DNA of 7,097 nucleotides from Chlorobiaceae bacterium (GCA_013336025.1 JAAXUM010000079.1:1-7097); one strand, 5' to 3'. Positions 1 through 6,671 are shown, counted from the stretch's first letter. A program made the numbers and translations. The notes: generated by a model not told the origin, from the sequence alone.

Positions 1-368
1 CTAACCTTATGAAAGGTAACATCATGCAATTTAATCAACGTCAGGATTTTTTGCCATAAATCGATATTTTCGACACTTTTTTTCGCTGCAGTTTTCCAGT
101 TATTGGAAGTCCAGCGTTTGAGCCACCCTTCATTTACAGCATTGACAAGGTAGCTTGAATCGCTGTAGAGGTGTACAATACAGGGCTCCTTGAGTGCTTC
201 AAGTGCTTCTATAGCAGCACTGAGCTCCATACGATTGTTCGTGGTTGCAGGCGAGTATCCCGAGATTTCCCGAGTCGAGTCGCCGTACATAAGCAGGGCT
301 CCCCAACCACCTTTTCCGGGGTTTCCGCTGCATGCGCCATCAGTGTATACGATTATTTTTTTCTGCAT
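1..368 (-). CDS. rnhA: Ribonuclease HI, 3' end cut off by the window
   Basis: Ribonuclease HI is a cytoplasmic nuclease that cuts the RNA strand of RNA-DNA hybrids, for example R-loops and replication primers. Translating from the ATG at 366-368 gives 122 complete codons without a stop. The protein begins MQKKIIVYTDGACSGNPGKG, a typical RNase H start. Three of the four acidic catalytic residues fall at the same numbers as in E. coli: Asp10 in TDG, Glu48 in TNNRMEL and Asp70 in YSDSSY. The tryptophan-rich basic handle region (GWLKRWTSNNWKTAAKK, about 81-97) is also present. The frame runs off the left edge at HKV, just where family members continue into a GH motif and the fourth aspartate, so about 25-35 residues should lie outside. 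No Shine-Dalgarno sequence precedes the ATG; the rpmB terminator ends only four bases upstream of it. The gene is last of the trpD-bchG-rpmB-rnhA series in this window. Confidence 0.95.
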   Translation of the reverse strand, partial: MQKKIIVYTDGACSGNPGKGGWGALLMYGDSTREISGYSPATTNNRMELSAAIEALEALKEPCIVHLYSDSSYLVNAVNEGWLKRWTSNNWKTAAKKSVENIDLWQKILTLIKLHDVTFHKV

Positions 369-372
369 CGAC

Positions 373-406
373 AAAAAAAGGCTCAACCTTCAGGGATTGA
401 GCCTTT
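373..406 (-). terminator. Rho-independent terminator after rpmB
   Basis: On the minus strand, AAAGGCTCAA (406-397) and TTGAGCCTTT (386-377) form a perfect 10-bp stem, which a U-G and a C-G pair can extend to 12 bp around a six-base loop. A run of seven T (379-373) follows and partly overlaps the stem. This is a textbook intrinsic terminator. It lies 39 bases after the rpmB stop codon and acts on transcripts coming from rpmB. The plus-strand reading has no T-run after the stem, so it is directional. It ends four bases before the rnhA ATG, which is unusual. Confidence 0.88.
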
Positions 407-445
407 ATGAGAGATTGAAAAATCTTTTATAGCCGAATTTACCCT

Positions 446-664
446 TTACTTAAGTAGTTTGGCAAGTTGGGCTGTTCCGGTTTTAGCGATAATTTTCATG
501 GCTTTTGCTGAAAGCTTCACCTTGACAAATCGCTTTTCCTCTTCGATCCAGATTTTCTTGGTATGAAGATTCGGTTCAAAACGGGTGCGGACGTGGTTGT
601 TCGCATGTGATACCGTATTACCGTACTTGGGCCTTTTACCGGTCAGTACACAAACTTTGGACAT
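446..664 (-). CDS. rpmB: 50S ribosomal protein L28
   Basis: L28 is a small basic protein of the large ribosomal subunit. The 72-residue product begins [16 protein letters not shown] and continues with [16 protein letters not shown], matching the VTGKRP-GN-SHA-N-RF-PNLH pattern of bacterial L28. The C-terminal half ([20 protein letters not shown]) also matches. It has a single cysteine, so it is the zinc-free form and not the four-cysteine form. The frame stays open for 30 codons upstream of the chosen ATG (662-664), but that part runs back into the bchG 3' end and has no L28 similarity, so the start is placed at MSKV. There is no clear Shine-Dalgarno sequence. It lies 73 bases after bchG, and a strong terminator follows. 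The AT-rich gap (665-737) might hold a promoter, but I could not pick a convincing -35/-10 pair. Confidence 0.96.
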   Translation of the reverse strand: MSKVCVLTGKRPKYGNTVSHANNHVRTRFEPNLHTKKIWIEEEKRFVKVKLSAKAMKIIAKTGTAQLAKLLK

Positions 665-737
665 GATGCAATCAATTGGTGTTAAAAAAACGAACCGGAA
701 TATAACAATAGTTTTATAAACCCCGAAAAGTATTGTT

Positions 738-1730
738 TCAGGGTCTGATGCCAACTGCGCAAACCATCATGGAGAGCACATAGAGCAATGTTCCGAATGC
801 ATTGTACCATACAGCTTTTTCTCCCGGATTGGCAATCAGGATTTTCTGCATCGGCAACTGTGCTGCCAGGAGAAGCAGGGCAATGACTGTTGTGACGAGG
901 GATCCTTTGACAAACAGAATGGATATGGCAAGAAGCTGTGCAATATCCATAATAATGGACGCCAGAATTGCTGCTTTTTTCTCACCAAGTTGTACCGGGA
1001 TGGAGGCAACTTTGCGGATATTATCACCAACAATCGATTTGAAGTCGTTGAGCGTCATGATGCCATGGGCACCGAGAGAAAAAATAATGGCAAGAGCAAT
1101 GGTTTCGGAAGAGGGTACTCCCTGGGTAATGGCAAAACTTCCGGTCAGCCATGCAACTCCCTCATAGGCAAGTCCAACAATAAGGTTGCCGAACCATCCG
1201 TTGCGTTTAGCTCTTATGGGGGGCCCTGAATAGGCATGAGACATCAGTACACCGACAAATGCAATGGCAACGACGTATGGATGAATGGACAGGGCGACAA
1301 GAAATCCTGAAATGATCAGTCCGAAGGTGATGAGCCAGCTTGCGGATTTGGAGATTTTTCCTGCCGGTATCGGACGGTCCGGTTCATTGATTGCGTCAAC
1401 TTCACGATCAAAGTAGTCGTTCATGGTTTGTGACATTGCGCACATCAGAGGTCCGGCAAGAATAACCCCCCGCAGAAGTATGGACCAGTTTTCAGCAATG
1501 TTTTCACCTGTCGAGACCACACCGCAGGCAAAAGCCCACATGGGTGGGAACCAGGTCACCGGTTTCATAAGTGGGAGAATTGCTGAAGGCTCGATTCTGA
1601 AACCCGGTTTATTGACGTTTTCCAGTGCCTGCTGAATAGCTTTCTGGCGGGCAGCACTTATTCCGGACGAGTGAAGTTTCTCGCTGATACTTTGCGGCAT
1701 TTCAGGATGGATGGTGTTGCGACCGTTCAT
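738..1730 (-). CDS. bchG: Bacteriochlorophyll synthase (UbiA-type prenyltransferase)
   Basis: This integral membrane enzyme esterifies bacteriochlorophyllide a with a geranylgeranyl or phytyl diphosphate tail, the last step of bacteriochlorophyll a synthesis. The 330-residue product has the UbiA-family hallmarks: the first Asp-rich motif NDYFDREVD (104-112) followed by [10 protein letters not shown], and the second, NDFKSIVGD (228-236). The stretches [15 protein letters not shown] (56-70), YEGVAWLTG (189-197) and [14 protein letters not shown] resemble purple-bacterial BchG closely. About eight or nine hydrophobic segments run from residue 60 to the end. Green sulfur bacteria carry three related enzymes (BchG, ChlG, BchK); the resemblance favours BchG, but ChlG cannot be excluded by eye. 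About 50 polar residues precede the first conserved motif, longer than I recall for Rhodobacter BchG. A TTG at 1767-1769 would add 13 residues; I chose the first ATG. It lies 74 bases after trpD on the same strand. Confidence 0.88.
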   Translation of the reverse strand: MNGRNTIHPEMPQSISEKLHSSGISAARQKAIQQALENVNKPGFRIEPSAILPLMKPVTWFPPMWAFACGVVSTGENIAENWSILLRGVILAGPLMCAMSQTMNDYFDREVDAINEPDRPIPAGKISKSASWLITFGLIISGFLVALSIHPYVVAIAFVGVLMSHAYSGPPIRAKRNGWFGNLIVGLAYEGVAWLTGSFAITQGVPSSETIALAIIFSLGAHGIMTLNDFKSIVGDNIRKVASIPVQLGEKKAAILASIIMDIAQLLAISILFVKGSLVTTVIALLLLAAQLPMQKILIANPGEKAVWYNAFGTLLYVLSMMVCAVGIRP

Positions 1731-1804
1731 GATAGAATGATTCTCGGCTTCAACTGGAAAATGAAGCAACTATAATACAAGTTTTTCGGCAAAAACATAA
1801 GCGT

Positions 1805-2860
1805 TTAGTTGATCTGTATTTTATGCTTTCTGGAGAGTTCGCCGTTGAGTTGCAGGATTGCCGCAAATTTGCAGGCAGCCTGTCCGCTTTCAAGTGAATC
1901 ATTTACCATGCACACTCCTTCATCAATACAACTTGCTTTTCCTGAAACATAGCAGGTCATTGCGGCTGCATACAGTGCGGCTTCAATTTTTGCCTTTGTT
2001 GCGCTTCCGTCGAGAATGTTTCGGATAATGACGGCATTTTCTTCCCGGTTACCACCAGAGAGATCCTTGACTGGCCATCGGTTGAAACCGAAATCTTCAG
2101 GGTAGACCGTATGACGGGCCTTGACTCCGTCGTTCAGCTCCAGAATATAGGTTGGGCCGGAGAGACTTGGTTCATCGAAAGCTGCGCCCGTTTCAGTTTC
2201 TCCATGAACAATCAGGGTGTGTCTGCATCCGGTTGCCTGCAGAACCGAACCATAAAGTTCCATCAGCGCGGGTTCGAAAACACCGACAAGCTGTCTTTTT
2301 ACTCCGGCAGGATTGAGCAGAGGTCCGAGTATATTAAAAATTGTTTTGATGCCCAGTTCCTTTCGGACATGGGCAACTGCTTTCATTGACGGGTGATATA
2401 ATGGTGCAAAAAGAAAGGCGAAGCCGGTTTGTCTGAACAGCTCTTCTGTTGCTTCCGGAGGGAGATCAATGGTGAAGCCGAGAGCTTCAAGCACATCGGC
2501 ACTGCCGCATCGGCTGGTAATCGAGCGGTTGCCGTGTTTTGCAATGTTGATTCCGGCTCCGCAGGCAATAAATGCCGCAGCGGTAGAGATATTGAAGGTG
2601 CCTGCATGATCGCCTCCGGTGCCGCAAGTGTCAACGGCATCATCATCAAGTCTGCAGAGGGTTGCTTTTGCCATGATACTTGCACAGGCTCCTGCTGCTT
2701 CATCAGGGGTGATACCTTTTTTTTGCAGCAGGGCAAGCAGGGCTGCCAGAACAATATCTGAAAAGGCGCCGTCCATGATGTTGTTCATGCAGAGCGTCAT
2801 TTCGTCCCGGGCAAAGTCATTGCCCGCCATCAGCATGTTGAGTAACTTCTTGTGAGGCAT
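1805..2860 (-). CDS. trpD: Anthranilate phosphoribosyltransferase
   Basis: TrpD joins anthranilate to phosphoribosyl diphosphate (PRPP) to give phosphoribosyl-anthranilate, the second step of the tryptophan branch, in the cytoplasm. The 351-residue length fits a standalone TrpD. Visible motifs are the PRPP-binding GTGGD (80-84), NISTA (90-94), KHGNRS (108-113) followed by [10 protein letters not shown], the block from HPSMKAV through VRKELG to [10 protein letters not shown] (156-184) with the anthranilate-site arginine at about 166, and the metal-binding Asp-Glu pair at 229-230 in FDEPSLSG. The N-terminal helical domain covers about residues 1-70. The ATG at 2858-2860 ([10 protein letters not shown]) is chosen because the family starts near there; a longer frame to a TTG at 2920 only translates the GTAAAT repeat of the control region. 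No other trp genes are present, so it is not in a trp operon here. It heads the leftward gene series and is divergent from the peptidase gene. Confidence 0.96.
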   Translation of the reverse strand: MPHKKLLNMLMAGNDFARDEMTLCMNNIMDGAFSDIVLAALLALLQKKGITPDEAAGACASIMAKATLCRLDDDAVDTCGTGGDHAGTFNISTAAAFIACGAGINIAKHGNRSITSRCGSADVLEALGFTIDLPPEATEELFRQTGFAFLFAPLYHPSMKAVAHVRKELGIKTIFNILGPLLNPAGVKRQLVGVFEPALMELYGSVLQATGCRHTLIVHGETETGAAFDEPSLSGPTYILELNDGVKARHTVYPEDFGFNRWPVKDLSGGNREENAVIIRNILDGSATKAKIEAALYAAAMTCYVSGKASCIDEGVCMVNDSLESGQAACKFAAILQLNGELSRKHKIQIN

Positions 2861-2894
2861 GAAACTATATGGTTGGCAAATGAAAGGAATATTC

Positions 2895-2912
2895 GTAAAT
2901 GTAAATGTAAAT
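2895..2912. repeat. Three tandem copies of GTAAAT
   Basis: GTAAAT occurs three times without interruption (2895-2900, 2901-2906, 2907-2912), reading ATTTAC three times on the other strand. It sits 34 bases upstream of the trpD ATG and about 70 bases upstream of the peptidase ATG. It could be a small microsatellite or an AT-rich binding or bending element. Its function is unknown. Confidence 0.8.
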
Positions 2913-2970
2913 AATAACAAGAATCAGATGTTTTTCAAGCGGCTCGTTACGGTGCCTTGAAGAAGAAAAT

Positions 2971-2980
2971 ACCTTAAGGT
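2971..2980. promoter_or_regulatory. Perfect 10-bp palindrome ACCTTAAGGT just before the peptidase start
   Basis: ACCTTAAGGT is its own reverse complement and ends one base before the ATG at 2982. It could be an operator half-site pair, or chance. The AAGG inside it is too close to the start codon (two bases) to work as a normal ribosome binding site. Confidence 0.35.
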
Positions 2981-2981
2981 T

Positions 2982-4076
2982 ATGCAACCGGATTTATTTC
3001 GCCCATACAGACACGCTGCCCTTGAGAGCATTCGCTTGAAAATATCGCTTCAGGCTCTTGATTCGTGCATTGTTACCGAGTTGTCTGTTATACGCTGGCT
3101 GACAGGATTCAGTGGTTCAAACGCACGACTGCTGATTACCAAAGCACGTATCTGTCTATTTACCGACTTTCGTTATCGTGAACAGGCTCTTTTTGAGGTT
3201 GATCTTGCTGAAATCATCATTCCTCCCGACGGGTTTATCGATGCGCTTGCTTCAGGTGACTATCCTGTGGGGGCGGTTGCCGGACTTCAGTCAGACGACA
3301 TTACGTGGCATGAGGCCAGCAGGTTGATCGATGCTCTCAGCGGTAAGGTGAAAATTGTTCCGGTTGGCTCATTTTTTGATGAGTTCAGGATGATTAAAAA
3401 CGGGATTGAGCTCATGAAAATGCAGCAGGCAGCAGCTATCAGCGAGCAGGTGCTTGACAGGATCATTCCCATGATCTCTCCTGCAGTGACGGAACTCGAT
3501 CTTGCAGCAGAAATCACCTATCAGCACAAAAAATTTGGCGCTGAAAAAGACTCATTTGATCCGATTGTTGCCGGAGGTCGGAGATCTGCCATGCCTCATG
3601 CCAGACCTGCAAATCTTCACTTTGTGCCGGGAGAGTTTATCGTTCTTGATATAGGGTGTGTCTATGAAGGGTTCGCATCCGATCAGACGCGGACCGTTGC
3701 TCTTGGTACGGTATCCCGTGAAGCGAAAAAGGTGTATCATGTTGTGAAAACAGCACAGGCTCTCGGGATAAGCAGCGCAGCCTGTGGTATGAGAGCGTGT
3801 GAACTGGACGGCATGATACGTCGCTATATCGATGATCACGGCTATGGGGAGGCATTTGGGCACGGTCTTGGCCATGGTGTCGGTCTTGATGTGCATGAAG
3901 AGCCGCGCATAAGTCCAAAAGGCAGGTATGAGTTGCAGGAAAATATGGTTTTTACCATAGAGCCCGGGATCTATCTTCCCGGTAAATTCGGCGTACGTAT
4001 CGAGGACACGGTGTGGATGACACCGGATGGAGCAAAACCGATGCAGCGGTTTACAAAAGAACTGATAGAGTTGTAA
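2982..4076 (+). CDS. Xaa-Pro peptidase, M24B family (aminopeptidase P / prolidase type)
   Basis: M24B peptidases are cytoplasmic dinuclear-metal enzymes that cleave the bond before proline in peptides or Xaa-Pro dipeptides. The 364-residue product has an N-terminal creatinase-type domain (about 1-135, with LTGFSGSNARLL and FTDFRYREQA) and a C-terminal pita-bread domain. All five metal ligands are visible: Asp223 in VLDIG, Asp234 in SDQTRT, His298 in GHGLGHGVG, Glu327 in FTIEPG and Glu341 in VRIED. The accessory histidines His206 (MPHARP), His294 and His305 (DVHEEP) are also present. There is no signal peptide. The length is close to PepQ-like enzymes; E. coli PepP is longer, at about 440 residues. 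Sequence alone does not decide between aminopeptidase P (pepP) and prolidase (pepQ), so no symbol is given. The ATG is the first start of the frame and lies right after a palindrome. cutA follows 19 bases later, probably co-transcribed. Confidence 0.93.
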   Translation: MQPDLFRPYRHAALESIRLKISLQALDSCIVTELSVIRWLTGFSGSNARLLITKARICLFTDFRYREQALFEVDLAEIIIPPDGFIDALASGDYPVGAVAGLQSDDITWHEASRLIDALSGKVKIVPVGSFFDEFRMIKNGIELMKMQQAAAISEQVLDRIIPMISPAVTELDLAAEITYQHKKFGAEKDSFDPIVAGGRRSAMPHARPANLHFVPGEFIVLDIGCVYEGFASDQTRTVALGTVSREAKKVYHVVKTAQALGISSAACGMRACELDGMIRRYIDDHGYGEAFGHGLGHGVGLDVHEEPRISPKGRYELQENMVFTIEPGIYLPGKFGVRIEDTVWMTPDGAKPMQRFTKELIEL

Positions 4077-4095
4077 CGCTTTTTGAACGATTCAT

Positions 4096-4434
4096 ATGAG
4101 CAGTTATTGCATGGTCATGACAACCGCTCCAGACCGGGAGCTTGGTGAGAAGCTTGCTGAAGGCATTCTTGGTAATCGTCTTGCGGCCTGCGTCCAGATG
4201 ACGGATATCCGGAGTTTTTATCTCTGGGAAGGGGCTTTGCAGAAAGAGAACGAAGTTGTCCTGTACATCAAGACCACAGAAGCCCGATATCCTGACCTTG
4301 AAGCATGGATCACGGAAGTTCATTCCTATGCTGTACCCGAAATCGTTAAACTTCCCATTACCGGAGGATTGCCCGGTTATCTTAACTGGCTCGACTCGAC
4401 TACCGGCATAGAATCGAGAGAAAAAGAGAAGTAG
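4096..4434 (+). CDS. cutA: CutA1-type divalent-cation tolerance protein
   Basis: CutA proteins are small, very stable trimeric proteins with a ferredoxin-like fold, named for copper tolerance in E. coli; their real role is still unclear. The 112-residue product shows the family pattern: TTAPD (9-13), GNRLAACVQ (26-34), FYLWEG (41-46), EVVLYIKT (53-60), HSYAVPEIVKLPI (76-88) and YLNWL (95-99). His76 and Glu82 correspond to the conserved PxE/HxY region. The position of E. coli Cys16 appears to be threonine here (Thr9). The C-terminal tail (STTGIESREKEK) is charged and probably disordered. There is no Shine-Dalgarno sequence; expression may depend on the peptidase gene 19 bases upstream. It converges on holB, with 27 bases between the two stop codons. 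Confidence 0.94.
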   Translation: MSSYCMVMTTAPDRELGEKLAEGILGNRLAACVQMTDIRSFYLWEGALQKENEVVLYIKTTEARYPDLEAWITEVHSYAVPEIVKLPITGGLPGYLNWLDSTTGIESREKEK

Positions 4435-4461
4435 GACACAGAAAAACGGGGACTACCTGTT

Positions 4462-5628
4462 TTATTTAACCCGCTGTAACAAATTCTTGAGCTCAGCGGT
4501 GAAGGCGGCCATGACAAGGGTGGGGTTGGCATTTCGTTCGATGGCGCGAATGGTCTCTTCAGCGATGGTGGAGATGCGAAAAAAATCCGGATCTGGAAAG
4601 TTTTTTGCGAACCGGTCGATCGAATTGACAATATCGGGGTTGTTGAGCCCCTGAAAAGCAGGATTGATCCTCCGGTGATTGACATCCTGAAAGAAAAGCA
4701 GAAGAGCGCCAATAAAGAGGGTCAGTTCAGTTCGGGAGAGGCTTTTCACCTGTTCTTCAGTGGCGGCAATGGCTTCGTGCAGTTTTCCAGGCACAAGTGC
4801 TTTTCGAAGGTAGTCAATGGCCTGGTTGCGAAGGATGATGGTTGCCGTCTCAGCTGTATTGGTACCGATGCTGTTGATGAATTCCCAGGCAAGCCTGAGG
4901 TTTCCCCTTGAAAAGCTCACAATAAAGCTCAAAAGGGGATCGGTTATATCAGGACGGTTTTCTTGCAGCCATAAACGAAGTTCCCGGCTGCTTACTCTTG
5001 AGAATCTGATTACCTGGCATCGGGAGCGGATAGTTGGCAGTACCGCTTCAGGTCGTGAGGATATGAGAATAAACAGAATGTGTGCCGGGGGTTCTTCAAG
5101 AAGCTTCAGAAGCTTGTTTGCTGCTGACGGGTGCAGCTTTTCGGCCTGCGACAGAATAAAGATTTTTCTGGTTCCCTGACTTGGCATAAACGAGGCTTTG
5201 TGCTGCAGCGCAATAACCTGTTCAGTGAGAATACCCATAGACCTTTCCATTGCAGGAGAGAAGAAGGGGTTCTGCTTTTTTTCTTCGAGGAGGAGGTCGT
5301 AACGCTCTTTCGCTTCTGTAAATCGTTTGTTCTCTTTTTTTGCCGTATCTCCGGGATCGAGCAGTGCAGACTCTACAGGAAAGATATACTCAACATTGGG
5401 ATGCATGAAAGCGTTGAGAGCTGCGCACTCTTTACAGGTTTCACAGGAACCATCGATCGGGTCGGGATGACGACAGTTGAGTATTCTGGCGAGTTCAAAG
5501 GCTACAGATTCCTTCCCGCAGGCTTCAGGTCCGGTAAAGAGATAGGCATGAGCGAGACGACCGGTTTCCAGTGCTTTCTGCAAGACTTTGACCTGCTGTT
5601 TATGACCGATTATGGTGTTCCAACTCAT
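4462..5628 (-). CDS. holB: DNA polymerase III subunit delta' (clamp loader)
   Basis: Delta' is a subunit of the clamp-loader complex that places the sliding clamp on primed DNA. The 388-residue protein begins MSWNTIIGHKQQVKVLQKAL, followed by AHAYLFTGP typical of the AAA+ fold. The P-loop region is GPEACGKES (33-41): glutamate stands where Ser/Thr normally follows GK, consistent with a delta' that does not hydrolyse ATP. A zinc module is clear: Cys52, Cys62, Cys65 and Cys68, spaced almost as in E. coli delta'. Further on come NKLLKLLEEPPAHILFIL (171-188) and the TIRSRCQVIRF stretch (199-209) carrying the SRC motif of the clamp-loader family. Between about 88 and 130 there is a charged helical stretch (KKENKRFTEAKERYDLLLEEKK) that E. 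coli delta' lacks. The C-terminal third is less conserved, as expected. The start at 5626-5628 matches the family and lies 15 bases after ilvE, so the two are probably co-transcribed. Confidence 0.94.
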   Translation of the reverse strand: MSWNTIIGHKQQVKVLQKALETGRLAHAYLFTGPEACGKESVAFELARILNCRHPDPIDGSCETCKECAALNAFMHPNVEYIFPVESALLDPGDTAKKENKRFTEAKERYDLLLEEKKQNPFFSPAMERSMGILTEQVIALQHKASFMPSQGTRKIFILSQAEKLHPSAANKLLKLLEEPPAHILFILISSRPEAVLPTIRSRCQVIRFSRVSSRELRLWLQENRPDITDPLLSFIVSFSRGNLRLAWEFINSIGTNTAETATIILRNQAIDYLRKALVPGKLHEAIAATEEQVKSLSRTELTLFIGALLLFFQDVNHRRINPAFQGLNNPDIVNSIDRFAKNFPDPDFFRISTIAEETIRAIERNANPTLVMAAFTAELKNLLQRVK

Positions 5629-5643
5629 GCCGCAGCCGCCTGT

Positions 5644-6555
5644 TCAGATAAAGGTGAGCCAGTTATAGGGATCTTCACCGGTCTGAACGATTTTCAGATA
5701 GTTGTGTTGCAGGGCTTCGGTTACCGGTCCACGTTTTTCATTGCCGACAGGGTATTTGTCGATGCTTCTGACCGGAGTTATTTCAGCTGCCGTTCCGGTA
5801 AGAAAAACTTCATCGGCAATATAGAGAGCCTCGCGTGGAATGAGAGATTCACGGACTTCATAGCCAAGCTCTTTTGCAATGTGCATGACTGCAAACCGGG
5901 TGAAGCCGGGAAGGATTGATTGTGCTGACATCGGGGTATAGATGATTCCATCGCGAACCACAAAGATGTTTTCTCCGCTTCCTTCAGAAACGTATCCATT
6001 AATGTCAAGAGCAAGTCCTTCTGCGTAGTCGTCCATCAGGGCTTCCATTTTTATAAGCTGGGAGTTCAGATAGTTTCCTCCGGCTTTTGCCCATGATGGC
6101 AGCGTGTTCGGAGCAAGGCGGCTCCATGAGGAAACTCTGACATCGACGCCGTTTTCAAGAACATCGTCACCAAGATAGGTTCCCCATTCCCAGGTGGCAA
6201 TAGCAACCTCAATGGATGCCCGGTAAGGATTGACACCAAGTGCGCCCTGACCGCGGTAAACGAGAGGACGGACATAACATGATTTGTGTTCGTTTGCTTT
6301 AATCGTGCTGATTGTTGCGTCTTTCAGCTCTTTTTCAGAATAGGGGATCTCGATACGGTATATTTTTGACGAATCCCTGAGCCGTTTGATATGTTCATCA
6401 AGAAAAAGAATGGCAGAGCCTTTTTCTGTGTCATAGCAGCGGATTCCTTCAAATATCGAAGATCCGTAATGAACAACGTGGGACATGATGTGGATTTTTG
6501 CATCATTCCAGTCGATGAGCTCGCCGTTCATCCAGATTTTTGCTGACTTGTTCAT
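5644..6555 (-). CDS. ilvE: Branched-chain amino acid aminotransferase
   Basis: IlvE uses pyridoxal phosphate to transfer the amino group between glutamate and the keto acids of leucine, isoleucine and valine, the last step of their synthesis. The 303-residue length is normal for the class IV enzymes. Seen in order: VVHYGSSIFEGIRCY (27-41), VRPLVYRG (95-102), the catalytic lysine at 157 in SWAKAGGNYLNSQLIK, EGLALDINGYVSEGSGENIF (179-198) with the cofactor-site glutamate at 191, and FLTGTAAEITPVRSID near the C-terminus. D-amino-acid and aminodeoxychorismate-lyase relatives share the fold, but the AKAGGNY and EGSGENIF signatures fit IlvE best. The ATG at 6553-6555 gives a conventional N-terminus (MNKSAKIWMNGELI). 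No Shine-Dalgarno sequence is visible. A small reading frame ends across this ATG and may couple to it. holB follows 15 bases downstream. Confidence 0.96.
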   Translation of the reverse strand: MNKSAKIWMNGELIDWNDAKIHIMSHVVHYGSSIFEGIRCYDTEKGSAILFLDEHIKRLRDSSKIYRIEIPYSEKELKDATISTIKANEHKSCYVRPLVYRGQGALGVNPYRASIEVAIATWEWGTYLGDDVLENGVDVRVSSWSRLAPNTLPSWAKAGGNYLNSQLIKMEALMDDYAEGLALDINGYVSEGSGENIFVVRDGIIYTPMSAQSILPGFTRFAVMHIAKELGYEVRESLIPREALYIADEVFLTGTAAEITPVRSIDKYPVGNEKRGPVTEALQHNYLKIVQTGEDPYNWLTFI

Positions 6556-6671
6556 GATAAAAACATTGTGTGTTTAGCATTGCCGGTATAGCCTTTAAAG
6601 ATAGACGGTTTTGTCTGATTTAAAAGAAGAAGGGTTGCGATTTTTCCCTCTTTGGTAGTGATTGACCGCAT
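6552..6671 (-). CDS. Possible 39-residue leader peptide overlapping the ilvE start
   Basis: From the ATG at 6669-6671 a frame of 39 codons encodes MRSITTKEGKIATLLLLNQT followed by a short basic-polar tail, and ends at TGA 6552-6554, sharing bases with the ilvE ATG (an ATGA overlap). It contains four leucine codons in a row (CTT CTT CTT TTA, 6632-6621) and three ATC isoleucine codons. That composition and place would suit a leader peptide or translational coupler for a branched-chain amino acid gene. Against this, it has no Shine-Dalgarno sequence, no terminator hairpin lies between it and ilvE, and a frame this short can arise by chance. A GTG at 6702-6704 could extend it to 50 residues. I do not recognise the peptide. 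Confidence 0.3.
   Translation of the reverse strand: MRSITTKEGKIATLLLLNQTKPSIFKGYTGNAKHTMFLS

Larger units (their letters stand above)
2861..2981. promoter_or_regulatory. Divergent control region between trpD and the M24 peptidase gene
   Basis: This 121-base gap separates two start codons pointing away from each other, so promoters for both directions are expected here or just inside the genes. It contains a triple GTAAAT repeat (2895-2912) and a 10-bp palindrome next to the peptidase start (2971-2980). I tried TTGGCA at 2873-2878 on the plus strand and TTGTTA at 2919-2914 on the minus strand as -35 boxes. Neither has a good -10 partner at 16-18 bases, so I assign no exact promoter. Confidence 0.6.

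Noticed and set aside
665..754. A longer N-terminus for L28 (about 30 more residues)
   Set aside because: The extra residues overlap the bchG end and have no L28 similarity; [12 protein letters not shown] is the normal start.
802..1167. A 121-codon plus-strand open frame inside bchG
   Set aside because: It is antisense to the conserved membrane enzyme and its composition reflects the complement of hydrophobic codons.
1771..1776. TATAAT on the plus strand as a promoter -10 box
   Set aside because: No acceptable -35 box lies 16-18 bases upstream and no plus-strand gene follows; it is in the AT-rich gap before bchG on the other strand.
1781..1796. Small inverted repeat GTTTTT-CGGC-AAAAAC after trpD
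   Set aside because: The six-pair stem is almost all A-T and no T-run follows in the trpD direction, so it is not a credible terminator.
4435..4470. A terminator between the convergent cutA and holB genes
   Set aside because: On the minus strand only a four-pair CGGG/CCCG stem around a roughly 20-base loop precedes a T5 run. This is too weak to call, and I see nothing better for either gene.
5131..5919. A 262-codon plus-strand open frame opposite holB and ilvE
   Set aside because: It lies fully antisense to two well-supported genes, crosses their junction, has no recognisable domain and is rich in Phe, Cys and Arg as expected for a shadow frame.
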